Positions 7,346 to 14,260 of a DNA stretch of 25,694 bases are shown here, one piece after another. Under the pieces are notes generated by a model. That model worked only from the letters and a program-made list of their open reading frames with translations, was not told the origin of the DNA and searched no databases. Each line of letters begins with the position of its first letter. The first letter of the stretch is position 1. The stretch is from CAZOLI01 sp964580675 (GTDB lineage: Bacteria > Planctomycetota > MHYJ01 > CAYXQY01), in the NCBI GenBank assembly GCA_964580675.1, contig CAZOLI010000035.1, positions 1-25,694 on the forward strand. Direction: 5' to 3'. A program made the translations under genes and the position numbers.

Positions 7346-9091
7346 CTACCTTCCGGAATCATCAAAATATTCGGGGGCGGACGTTTGCACTTCCACGAGT
7401 TCGGGGCCCCCGGATTCGTCCTGTTCCTCCTCCGCGGGTTCACGGCAAACTGTTTCCACCCACGGTATGCCATAATGCCGTAAGAACCCCAGAATCCTGT
7501 GGAGGACGAACGACATTTCGCCCGTTCCATTACCGGCAAAGGCCACGATACGCCGGCTCTGAAGAATATTCTTCCGAATGGATTGCCATTGTTTCTTCCA
7601 ATTCCGCCGGGCCGCTTCCGGACTTCCCACCCGAAGCAACACCGGCTCCCGCTCCCCACCGTATTCCCGTATCCACTCCAGAAACCGACTTTTCCATTCA
7701 AAGTGATCCGGCACCAGCAGGAACACCTTGGTGGGACGATACTCCTCAAGGCATTCGGGAAAGGCTACGTTCTGCCCCTCCCCGACCGGATATAGAAGAG
7801 AAACGTCGGAAAACGGAAACGACAGCAGATCCTCGAGCTTCGTTCTGTACCGTGTAACCAGCTGCACGACGTCCTCCCATAATTCCTTCGCGTTGCTCCG
7901 GATTCGATCCCACCGTAATGTTTCGGTCATCATACCCGCATGAGCAAACGCATTACGCCTCTGTTTGAGGGCCGCCCAGGTTCTTGCCGCAAACTGCTGA
8001 AAATCGGAGAGAAGGGATCGAAGATCCTCCCGAACCATCCAGTGATTCAGTTTATAATACTTCGCCGAAAATTGATCTCGAACCTCGCCGTCCAGCCACT
8101 CCGAACCCACCACGGCCTCACGATCCCCCAGTATGGCGGCATTCACGAGAAGCTCCCTCGCGAGTAGATAAACCGGCTGAACCCGGTCCTTTTCCAGAAG
8201 GCATCGTCCCACCTCGATCTGACGGTTCAGCTCATCCTCGTCGAGAACAACGTCGGTTTTTCCCCCGTTGTTCCCCGGCACAGAAATTCGCTGAAACTTC
8301 TTCCGGAGATCGGAAACCGATTCGGTCAGGTACGGCGCATGGTGCTGAAAATCGGACCGGACCTCCTCCCAGAACGCCTCGTCCGGCTCCGACCCGGCCA
8401 GTCCCGCTTCCTGTGAAAGCCCGGCGTTCAAAAACTCCCCGAAGCGCCGTACAAGGGACGCGAGCCCCTGCAATTTCCGGGACTTATGATCCTCCGAATT
8501 TTTGTAGGTCTCATCGTGAATACGGCCAATATGATCCGCAAGATCACGTCCTTCGCTCCGGTCGAGGAAGTCGGATAGACCATCCGCCACGTCCGGAACT
8601 TTCCTCATCCAGGTCGTATCCCGAAGGTCGTACCCTCCCTCCGCCGCGTTCCGGACGGCCGTGTATATTTCGGTGGGTGCTCCCGGATGACTGTTCCGAA
8701 ACCGCTCCGCCAGGAGAAGCATGACCTGAAACTGAAAATTTGAATCCGAAAAGACCAGGACCCACCGGTCCGATGGATCGAAGTCCTGAAAAGCCTCCCG
8801 GAGGGCGCGGATCACTCCGGTGGGTTTTTCCGCGTTCACCACGTGGTGATTCACCCTGGAAAGCCCCGCCCGTTCCAGTTCCCGTCGAAATTTCTGCTGA
8901 TTTCCGGTATCCTCCGCCGGCTGTTCCCGCTCAAATACCTCCACGGAGACGGATGTCTCCGGATCGGATTTCCCGCGCCGAAAACGGCCCATCGCAATGG
9001 CCGGGTGATGGGTTTCGTACCGGCGATCGTTATGCCGGTAGAAGAAGGCATCCGATTCCCAGGCGTCGAGGACGGTCAGGAGGCGAATCAT
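7346..9091 (-). CDS. CARF-HEPN protein, Csx1/Csm6-like (TM1812-type), with extra C-terminal domain
   Basis: Probable cyclic-oligonucleotide-sensing ribonuclease. Residues 1-195 follow the order of TM1812-type CARF domains: a start resembling MxxLxTxLxxxxxxxxxY, strand VLVFSDSNFQFQVMLLLAERF (split at 111-131, where the family has a DxTHGFR segment), EIYTAVRN (141-148), and a helical exit (WMRKVPDVADGLSDFLDRSEG, 161-181). The HEPN region is about 285-420: QIEVGRCLLE, ARELLVNAAILG (311-322), then QRRNAFAHAG, with the R-x4-H nuclease motif R379 to H384 intact. Residues 430-550 form a third alpha/beta domain with KVFLLVPDH and RRIVAFAGNGTGEMS (513-527), which resembles a second CARF/Rossmann-like fold. 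The DxTHG motif itself is absent. ATG 9091 overlaps the aroB stop (ATGA). No cas genes or CRISPR array lie in the window. Family call made by pattern, not search. Confidence 0.68.
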   Translation of the reverse strand: MIRLLTVLDAWESDAFFYRHNDRRYETHHPAIAMGRFRRGKSDPETSVSVEVFEREQPAEDTGNQQKFRRELERAGLSRVNHHVVNAEKPTGVIRALREAFQDFDPSDRWVLVFSDSNFQFQVMLLLAERFRNSHPGAPTEIYTAVRNAAEGGYDLRDTTWMRKVPDVADGLSDFLDRSEGRDLADHIGRIHDETYKNSEDHKSRKLQGLASLVRRFGEFLNAGLSQEAGLAGSEPDEAFWEEVRSDFQHHAPYLTESVSDLRKKFQRISVPGNNGGKTDVVLDEDELNRQIEVGRCLLEKDRVQPVYLLARELLVNAAILGDREAVVGSEWLDGEVRDQFSAKYYKLNHWMVREDLRSLLSDFQQFAARTWAALKQRRNAFAHAGMMTETLRWDRIRSNAKELWEDVVQLVTRYRTKLEDLLSFPFSDVSLLYPVGEGQNVAFPECLEEYRPTKVFLLVPDHFEWKSRFLEWIREYGGEREPVLLRVGSPEAARRNWKKQWQSIRKNILQSRRIVAFAGNGTGEMSFVLHRILGFLRHYGIPWVETVCREPAEEEQDESGGPELVEVQTSAPEYFDDSGR

Positions 9092-10206
9092 GAGTTACCG
9101 GACCCGCCGAAATTGCCACCTCCACAGAGAGCCTCTACGGCGTCCCGGTACACCTTCTCCTCGATCTTCCGGCCGTACACAGAATCACCGGGTTTTCGAA
9201 GAAGTACCCACTCTGGTGTGGCCCGTTCCCCTTTTTTGTCTTTTTTGATGTGCTGAAGGACCGACGCCGGATCCACGTTTCGGGCCTGCACAGGGAGCCC
9301 GTACGATTGAAGGGTCCCGTTCAGCCGATCGCGGAACCCCTTCTCCTCCAGCAGGTTCTCTTTTTTTGATATCCGAACAGCGCCGCTCATGCCAACGGCC
9401 ACGGCCTCCCCGTGTCGAAGCCCCCCGTACCCGGACGCGGCTTCAATGCCGTGCCCGATGGTGTGTCCAAAATTTAGAATTTGTCTCAACCCTCTTCCTT
9501 TTTCGTCCTCCTCCACCACCCGCACCTTGCAGCGGATGGACCTGTCCAGGATGTACAGAAGTGCTTCCGGATCCCGATCCATGATGCGACCGTGATTTTC
9601 CTCCAGGAATGCCAGGAAATTCGCATCCCCGATCACCCCATATTTGATCACCTCCGCCATGCCCGAACGAAACTCCTCCTCCGGAAGTGTGGCAAGCATT
9701 TCAGGATCAGTAATACAGGCCTCGGGATGATAAAACCGTCCCAACATGTTCTTCGCATCGGGCAGATTCACCGCGACTTTTCCCCCGATGCTCGCATCCA
9801 CCTGCGCCAGCAAACTGGTCGGAACCTGAATATAACGAAGTCCCCTCATGTAAAGTGCCGCAACGGTTCCGGCCAGATCCCCGACCACACCGCCCCCAAA
9901 CGCAATCACCACACTCTTCCGATCCATCCGCGCCGTAAGCAGACGGGAGCAGAGTTCCTCCACCCAATCCACGGACTTTCGACGCTCTCCAGGGGGAATG
10001 ACGAACGTGGAAAACGGAATGCTGCATTTTTCGAGAACGGTCCGGAGACGATCCCCCTGTGCTTCTTCCACATGTTTATCCGTGATGACGGCAACGGATG
10101 ACACGTCTCGATCCAGGGACGATAGCACCGCCGGAATTTGATCAATTGCCCCTTCCTCCAGATGGATGCTGTATCTACCGGAACCGCTGTCTACCGAAAC
10201 GGCCAT
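9088..10206 (-). CDS. aroB: 3-dehydroquinate synthase (AroB)
   Basis: Second step of the shikimate pathway: converts DAHP to 3-dehydroquinate using NAD and a divalent metal, in the cytoplasm. Seen motifs are the NAD-binding FGGGVVGDLAG, the substrate-binding PTSLLAQVDASIGGKVAVN (with KNMLGRFYHP after it), and the metal ligands Glu in MAEVIKYG and His in NFGHTIGHGIE and LRHGEAVAVGM. At 372 residues it is full length. The ATG at 10206 has no clear Shine-Dalgarno sequence. The 82 bases upstream hold a perfect palindrome, GACGTACGTC (10235-10244), of unknown meaning. The C-terminus is Gly/Asn-rich and its TGA overlaps the CARF-HEPN start, so the two are probably translationally coupled. No other shikimate genes are present. 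Confidence 0.95.
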   Translation of the reverse strand: MAVSVDSGSGRYSIHLEEGAIDQIPAVLSSLDRDVSSVAVITDKHVEEAQGDRLRTVLEKCSIPFSTFVIPPGERRKSVDWVEELCSRLLTARMDRKSVVIAFGGGVVGDLAGTVAALYMRGLRYIQVPTSLLAQVDASIGGKVAVNLPDAKNMLGRFYHPEACITDPEMLATLPEEEFRSGMAEVIKYGVIGDANFLAFLEENHGRIMDRDPEALLYILDRSIRCKVRVVEEDEKGRGLRQILNFGHTIGHGIEAASGYGGLRHGEAVAVGMSGAVRISKKENLLEEKGFRDRLNGTLQSYGLPVQARNVDPASVLQHIKKDKKGERATPEWVLLRKPGDSVYGRKIEEKVYRDAVEALCGGGNFGGSGNS

Positions 10207-10234
10207 TGGTCAGGTCATAAAATCTTCAGAAAAC

Positions 10235-10244
10235 GACGTACGTC
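10235..10244. repeat. 10-bp palindrome upstream of aroB
   Basis: GACGTACGTC reads the same on both strands and lies 29 bases before the aroB start, in the 82-base space after the zinc-ribbon gene. It could be an operator, or chance; nothing else supports a role. Confidence 0.25.
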
Positions 10245-10288
10245 TCCGGGAACCATGAAAGGGGATGAAAAACGTCCGGCCCGTTGTG

Positions 10289-10906
10289 TTAATCATCCGA
10301 GGCCCGATCCGATGGCTCGCTTCCCTCCTCATCCTCCCCGTCATCGAACGACACATCCGGCACCTTCACCGTTCCGTCCGCACAGGCATAACAATTCAGT
10401 TCCGACCCGGGGCGGTACATGGCAACGTCATATTCCCGGTTGCACTCGGGACATCGAAGAATGTTGTCCTTCTGATAATCCAGAACAATCTGATGCTGCT
10501 CATTTGTGATGGCGTCTCGATCCAGAAGAATGTCCCCAATGGGAACCATTCGATCCTCCTCCTCGCGCAGGGTAGACTGCAACCGGAGGGCTTCGTCAAT
10601 TTCTTCCTGGTCCACGAACCCAAATCGCTGGACGAGTTTTCCGTATCGTTTGTCCTCCCGAAATTTTCGGTCCAGGCGACCTTTTCGACGGAGGGTTTCC
10701 CGCTGCTTTTTCACAATCCGGCTCAGTTCGTTTTCGTTAATATACCCTCGTTCGATGAATATCTGACCGAGGGGACGATCCTCCGGAAGTTTTTCCTGAA
10801 TGCGAAGGCACTCCTCGAGCTGTTCCCCGTCAACCAGCCCCATATTTTTCGCGATCTGACCAAAAAGAAGGTCATCCCGATTTTTTTCCAGGTCAATCTC
10901 TTCCAC
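10289..10906 (-). CDS. Tandem helical-module protein with C-terminal zinc ribbon
   Basis: No named function. Two copies of a helical module, residues 15-68 (starting FGQIAKNMGLVDGEQL) and 88-146 (starting YGKLVQRFGFVDQEEI), share the pattern GxI-x-G-hV-xxxQL-xEAL-xxQ, with a second half like IGxIL-x-GxI. The pattern resembles the small N-terminal helical domains of type II secretion ATPases (GspE-N-like). It also matches the first 66 residues of the kinase at 1828. A zinc ribbon follows (RCPECNREYD, C152 and C155; NCYAC, C172 and C175), then a very acidic tail. It starts at GTG 10906, 38 bases after the mcsB stop, without a strong ribosome-binding site. Position between mcsB and aroB suggests co-transcription. 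It may be an adaptor or regulator; that is inference. Confidence 0.75.
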   Translation of the reverse strand: MEEIDLEKNRDDLLFGQIAKNMGLVDGEQLEECLRIQEKLPEDRPLGQIFIERGYINENELSRIVKKQRETLRRKGRLDRKFREDKRYGKLVQRFGFVDQEEIDEALRLQSTLREEEDRMVPIGDILLDRDAITNEQHQIVLDYQKDNILRCPECNREYDVAMYRPGSELNCYACADGTVKVPDVSFDDGEDEEGSEPSDRASDD

Positions 10907-10944
10907 GGTTGGCCGGGCCGAGCGAATGAAACCTGTTTGTACGG

Positions 10945-12003
10945 TTAAAGGTATTCCGAAATGGTTTCCCGGAGGAAATTGGCACGCCGCTGATTCCTTC
11001 GTTCGGAATCGAGCTCCAGGTTTACGTGTTTCTGGAGGTGCGCCGGAAGAGACAGGCCAAAGATCCGATTAATTTCCGAGATGGGCATATCCTCCACGAT
11101 CCCCATGCTGACGCCAAGCCGGAGCGCCGACAAACATTGTGCGGCCTCATCCGCGGAGAGCCGATGGGAATATTTCAGCGTGCCCACGGCTCGCCAGATG
11201 CGGTCTTTCAGTTCCACGGGTTGCTCATCGAGCATTCGCTCCCGCCACTCCCGTTCAAACTGCACAATTTCCGGAACCATCTCGCGGAGCTGATCTATGA
11301 ACTCCTCCTCACTCTTGTTCAGTGTGGTCTGATTGGAAATCTGAAAAAGATCGCCGGAGGCTTCGGTCCCTTCCCCGTACAATCCCCTCGCGGTAAAATT
11401 AATTCGGGAGAGGGACTGATACACCTTGTTCATGTGATCGGTCAGGTTCAGAACCGGCAGGTGAAGCATCACGGAAACGCGGAGACCGGTTCCCGTGTTG
11501 GTGGGACAGGCGGTGAGGTATCCGTACTTCGGCGAGAAGGCAAAATTAACTCGCTTCTCAAGCTCGGCGTCAATGTCGTTTAATTCGTTCCAGGTCTCCT
11601 CAAGGTTAAATCCGGAACGGATCACCTGCAGTCGGAGGTGATCTTCCTCGTTAATCATGATCGACGATCGTTCGTTCGGTTCAATGGCCACCCCCCTGCT
11701 CCAATCCGCACCGGCAAGTTCCGTACTGATCAGGTGCCGCTCCACCAGAAACTCCCGGTCCAGTTCGGACACGTCGTCCATTGATACGTAATCAAACGAC
11801 TCCGTCCTCGGTACGGCCTCAAGGTCCTCCCGCAGTTTTGTCTCCAGCTCCTCCATTTCCTCTTCGGAGGCCCTGTTGCTGAAGGACCAGCCATCCACGT
11901 TGCGAGCGAGTCTGGACCGACTTGACACAACGATGTCGGACTTCTCACCATCCCCGCTCATCCATTCGCTCTGCTGTTCCACGTATCTGGATAAATCAGT
12001 CAT
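10945..12003 (-). CDS. mcsB: Protein-arginine kinase McsB
   Basis: Phosphagen-kinase-fold enzyme that phosphorylates Arg residues in proteins; in Bacillus, phospho-Arg marks substrates for ClpCP and controls CtsR. Seen are SSRSRLARN near residue 28, the NEEDHLRLQ loop, the catalytic Cys segment ACPTNTGTGLRVSVMLHLP, and the C-terminal phospho-Arg pocket sequence RRANFLR. At 352 residues it is full length and looks active. Its ATG overlaps the mcsA stop by one base (TAATG), the usual mcsA-mcsB pairing. No clpC or ctsR is in the window, so the partner protease and regulator must be elsewhere. Here the pair sits behind a sugar-phosphate enzyme and not in the Firmicutes ctsR-mcsA-mcsB-clpC order. 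Confidence 0.94.
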   Translation of the reverse strand: MTDLSRYVEQQSEWMSGDGEKSDIVVSSRSRLARNVDGWSFSNRASEEEMEELETKLREDLEAVPRTESFDYVSMDDVSELDREFLVERHLISTELAGADWSRGVAIEPNERSSIMINEEDHLRLQVIRSGFNLEETWNELNDIDAELEKRVNFAFSPKYGYLTACPTNTGTGLRVSVMLHLPVLNLTDHMNKVYQSLSRINFTARGLYGEGTEASGDLFQISNQTTLNKSEEEFIDQLREMVPEIVQFEREWRERMLDEQPVELKDRIWRAVGTLKYSHRLSADEAAQCLSALRLGVSMGIVEDMPISEINRIFGLSLPAHLQKHVNLELDSERRNQRRANFLRETISEYL

Positions 12004-12638
12004 TACTCGTCTTCACCATCCGAACTGGGTTCCACTTCATCCTCCAGCGACTCCGATTCCCCTTCCTCAACCGTTGACTCCCCGGCTTCCCCGGCCCCGT
12101 CCGTCGTCTCCGAACCGGTCGTTTTTTCGAGCTTTTCTTCCTCCAGCCGGTCAATTTTATCTCGAACTTCGGCGGCTTTTTCGTATTCTTCCTTGTCGAT
12201 GTGTTCCTGAAGTTTCCGCTCGAGCTCCTGTATGCGGTGGTTGATCTTCACGGCCTCTCCCGCACCCTCCGGTACCTTCCCGCGGTGTTCGAGGCGTCCG
12301 TGAATTTTCTCGAGGAGCGGATCGAGGGCACTGGCAAACAGATCATAATCCCGGGGACACCCGAGCTGTCTGGAGTTCCGGAATTCCTCAAACGTGATTC
12401 CACAATTTGGACAGGTGGTTTCGGAAAGTTCCTCTTCTCGTTTCTGAAGCTCTTTTACTTCCTCGATGTCAATTTCGTCCGGCAGAAGATCCGTTAGATC
12501 CAGTTCGACGTTGTACTGAAGACCTTCCGATTCGGCACACTGACTGCAGAGATGGGTTTCATCCTGCACCTCCGAATTGGAGATGTCGGTCATATGTACC
12601 GTCGCCTGTCTCTGCTGGCAATTGTCACACTTGGTCAT
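12003..12638 (-). CDS. mcsA: McsA, zinc-finger activator of McsB
   Basis: Partner and activator of the arginine kinase. Zinc-binding pairs are C4/C7 (KCDNC), C31/C34 (LCSQC) and C76/C79 (TCPNCG). The fourth pair reads LGCPRDYDLF, so C94 is kept but the second Cys is Asp97, where Firmicutes McsA has a CxxC. Residues 135-170 form the UvrB/UvrC-type (UVR) motif (QEHIDKEEYEKAAEVRDKI), which is a coiled helical hairpin. The last 40 residues are acidic and Ser/Glu-rich. At 211 residues it is slightly longer than the Bacillus protein because of this tail. ATG 12638 overlaps the TGA of the upstream fusion gene (ATGA), and its TAA overlaps the mcsB ATG, so three genes are coupled. Confidence 0.9.
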   Translation of the reverse strand: MTKCDNCQQRQATVHMTDISNSEVQDETHLCSQCAESEGLQYNVELDLTDLLPDEIDIEEVKELQKREEELSETTCPNCGITFEEFRNSRQLGCPRDYDLFASALDPLLEKIHGRLEHRGKVPEGAGEAVKINHRIQELERKLQEHIDKEEYEKAAEVRDKIDRLEEEKLEKTTGSETTDGAGEAGESTVEEGESESLEDEVEPSSDGEDE

Positions 12639-13951
12639 GTCTGTTTCTCTTCACCCTCAACAATTTGTTTTTCCCACCTGACGAGGTCCGTCACGTCACC
12701 CAGCGTATCCCCGTCACGAATTTCTCGACGAATTCTATTTTCTTTTTCGAGTACGTCCATGGCCCGGTTCGCGACTTCCGCCACGCGTGCACCCGGAACC
12801 ACGACAGCACCATTGTCATCCCCCACAATCCAATCTCCGGGATGAATGGTCTGGCCGGAGATGGTTATTGGAATGTTCATTTCCCCGAATCCTTTCGGTT
12901 CTCCCGCTGTGGGTGTAACCAGGGTTCCGTACGCGGGGAATTCAAGCTGACGAATGGCGTCTATATCTCGTATCCCCCCATAAATAACCACCCCGTTCAC
13001 CCCCTGCTGCAAACAGGATTCGGTAGCCAGTTCGCCCCATACGGCCGGTCCGGTTCCGCCCGCATCCACCACAATCACCGATCCTTCATCCGCTTCCCCG
13101 ATCGCCTCCACCGGCTTGGCCCAGTCACCCGGGTACGTCCGAACCGTCACGGCGGGGCCGCACATCCGGGATCCCTCCGTCAGCGATCGAACATCATTCA
13201 GTTCACCCCCTCGATGCAGTGCATCCGTAATATTGGGTGTCGAAACTTTCCGGAATACTTCCCGGGCATCCGAATCCGTGACCCGTTTGTAAAGGTCCGT
13301 TTCAACGGCTTCCCCGGTCTCCATGGCTTCGAGTATGGTTTCGGTGGCCTCCTTGGCGTCGTCGGATTTAATGATGGCCCCACCGACAACGATGATATTG
13401 GCGCCTTCTTCCACCAACTGACCGGCACTTTCGGAGTGAATACCGCCGGCCACAGCCACAGGAATCTCCACTTCCTCCCGGATCTCGCGGAGAATTTCAA
13501 TGGGCAGAAGACCCTTCATCTGATCGTCGATCGGGATGTGCACGGAAACGTAATTGGCTCCCCACTCCTCCGCTTCACGGGCCCGCTTTACGGGATCATC
13601 AAGACCGATCAGATCCACCCCGACCTGAAACCCGTAATTCTCACTGGCCCGCAGACATTCCTTTATGGTTGAATCCGACGCGGCCCCGAGCACGAGCACC
13701 ACGTCCGCTCCGGCCTTGGCCGCGGCCTCCATCTCGACGCGACCGGCGTCCATCACCTTCATGTCCGCCACAATGGTCCGGTCCGGAAACTTTTCCCGGA
13801 GCCGGCGGACCGAGTCCAGTCCTTCGCTTTTAATAAGTGGCGTCCCGGCTTCGATCCAGTCCGCTCCCCCGGCCACGGCTTCTTCCGCCACGTTCAGTGC
13901 TCGATCCAGCTCCAGAAAATCAAGTGCAACCTGCAGAAGAGGGTATTCCAT
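12635..13951 (-). CDS. 3-hexulose-6-phosphate synthase / RraA-like fusion
   Basis: Residues 1-212 are a TIM-barrel of the HPS/OMP-decarboxylase family: VALDFLELDRAL, IEAGTPLIKSEG, the Mg/active-site motif ADMKVMDAG (D63, K65, D68), and phosphate-binding AVAGGI and IIVVGGAII. HPS condenses formaldehyde with ribulose 5-phosphate or runs in reverse to make pentose. Residues about 222-430 are an RraA/HMG-aldolase-type domain: GELATESCLQQGVNGVV and IYGGIRD, with Arg-Asp at the usual acid/metal site. The same fusion is known from archaea and scattered bacteria, where the second domain's role is unclear; the RraA (RNase E inhibitor) or methyltransferase names given to it are unreliable. No 6-phospho-3-hexuloisomerase gene is visible. 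It is the first gene of the string, coupled to mcsA by ATGA. Confidence 0.88.
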   Translation of the reverse strand: MEYPLLQVALDFLELDRALNVAEEAVAGGADWIEAGTPLIKSEGLDSVRRLREKFPDRTIVADMKVMDAGRVEMEAAAKAGADVVLVLGAASDSTIKECLRASENYGFQVGVDLIGLDDPVKRAREAEEWGANYVSVHIPIDDQMKGLLPIEILREIREEVEIPVAVAGGIHSESAGQLVEEGANIIVVGGAIIKSDDAKEATETILEAMETGEAVETDLYKRVTDSDAREVFRKVSTPNITDALHRGGELNDVRSLTEGSRMCGPAVTVRTYPGDWAKPVEAIGEADEGSVIVVDAGGTGPAVWGELATESCLQQGVNGVVIYGGIRDIDAIRQLEFPAYGTLVTPTAGEPKGFGEMNIPITISGQTIHPGDWIVGDDNGAVVVPGARVAEVANRAMDVLEKENRIRREIRDGDTLGDVTDLVRWEKQIVEGEEKQT

Positions 13952-14039
13952 TTGAACGGTTGCTAATGGGTCGACGAATGATCAAGTTCAGATCTCCAGA
14001 CGGTTTGAGGGCCCGGCATGCATGAAAATGAACATGGTA

Positions 14040-14068
14040 AGGTTACCAGATCCCCGGTTTTGTTTCAA
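14040..14068 (-). promoter_or_regulatory. Candidate promoter of the HPS-mcsAB-aroB-selB string
   Basis: On the minus strand TTGAAA (14068-14063) and TAACCT (14045-14040) are 17 bases apart, about 90 bases before the HPS-fusion start. The whole 309-base space 13952-14260 is otherwise non-coding. It contains this element, an inverted repeat TCCCGCT-ACC-AGCGGGA (14102-14118) just upstream that could be an operator or a small terminator stem, and the groEL terminator. Match judged by eye. Confidence 0.4.
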
Positions 14069-14101
14069 TGATTCGGCCCCGTCAAATCCCCCCAATATCC
14101 G

Positions 14102-14118
14102 TCCCGCTACCAGCGGGA
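14102..14118. repeat. 7-bp inverted repeat in the groEL-HPS spacer
   Basis: TCCCGCT and AGCGGGA flank a 3-base loop. There is no T-run next to it on either strand, so it is not a standard terminator. It lies about 35 bases upstream of the candidate -35 element. Confidence 0.4.
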
Positions 14119-14173
14119 ACAAAGGAAAACAGAACGGGATTCCCGGATCCGAACTGGACCGGCATTCGCCCGG

Positions 14174-14210
14174 AAAAATAAAAAAAGGACGGTGGCCATG
14201 TTGGCCACCG
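14174..14210 (-). terminator. Intrinsic terminator of groEL
   Basis: On the minus strand a perfect 9-bp stem, CGGTGGCCA/TGGCCACCG with a 3-base loop (14210-14190), is followed after 3 bases by T7-A-T5 (14186-14174). It lies about 50 bases past the groEL stop. A second 7-bp stem, GCCGGCA/TGCCGGC (14234-14251), lies between the stop and this hairpin but lacks a T-run. This separates groEL from the HPS-led string. Confidence 0.85.
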
Positions 14211-14260
14211 CCCGAAAATTCTTGACATATCCGGCCGGCAACGGTGCCGGCGGGTATGCG

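Noticed and set aside
6251..7483. 410-codon open frame on the plus strand opposite selB
   Set aside because: Antisense shadow of a GC-rich gene; no recognisable motif, and selB on the other strand is certain.
7346..9091. CRISPR array or cas genes near the CARF-HEPN gene
   Set aside because: Neither spaced direct repeats nor Cas10, Csm or Cmr-type proteins were seen anywhere in the window by reading both strands.
12407..13672. 421-codon open frame opposite mcsA and the HPS fusion
   Set aside because: Crosses two genuine genes on the other strand and resembles no protein.
14022..14225. 67-codon open frame in the groEL-HPS spacer
   Set aside because: Runs through the groEL terminator, lacks a ribosome-binding site and has no protein-like composition.
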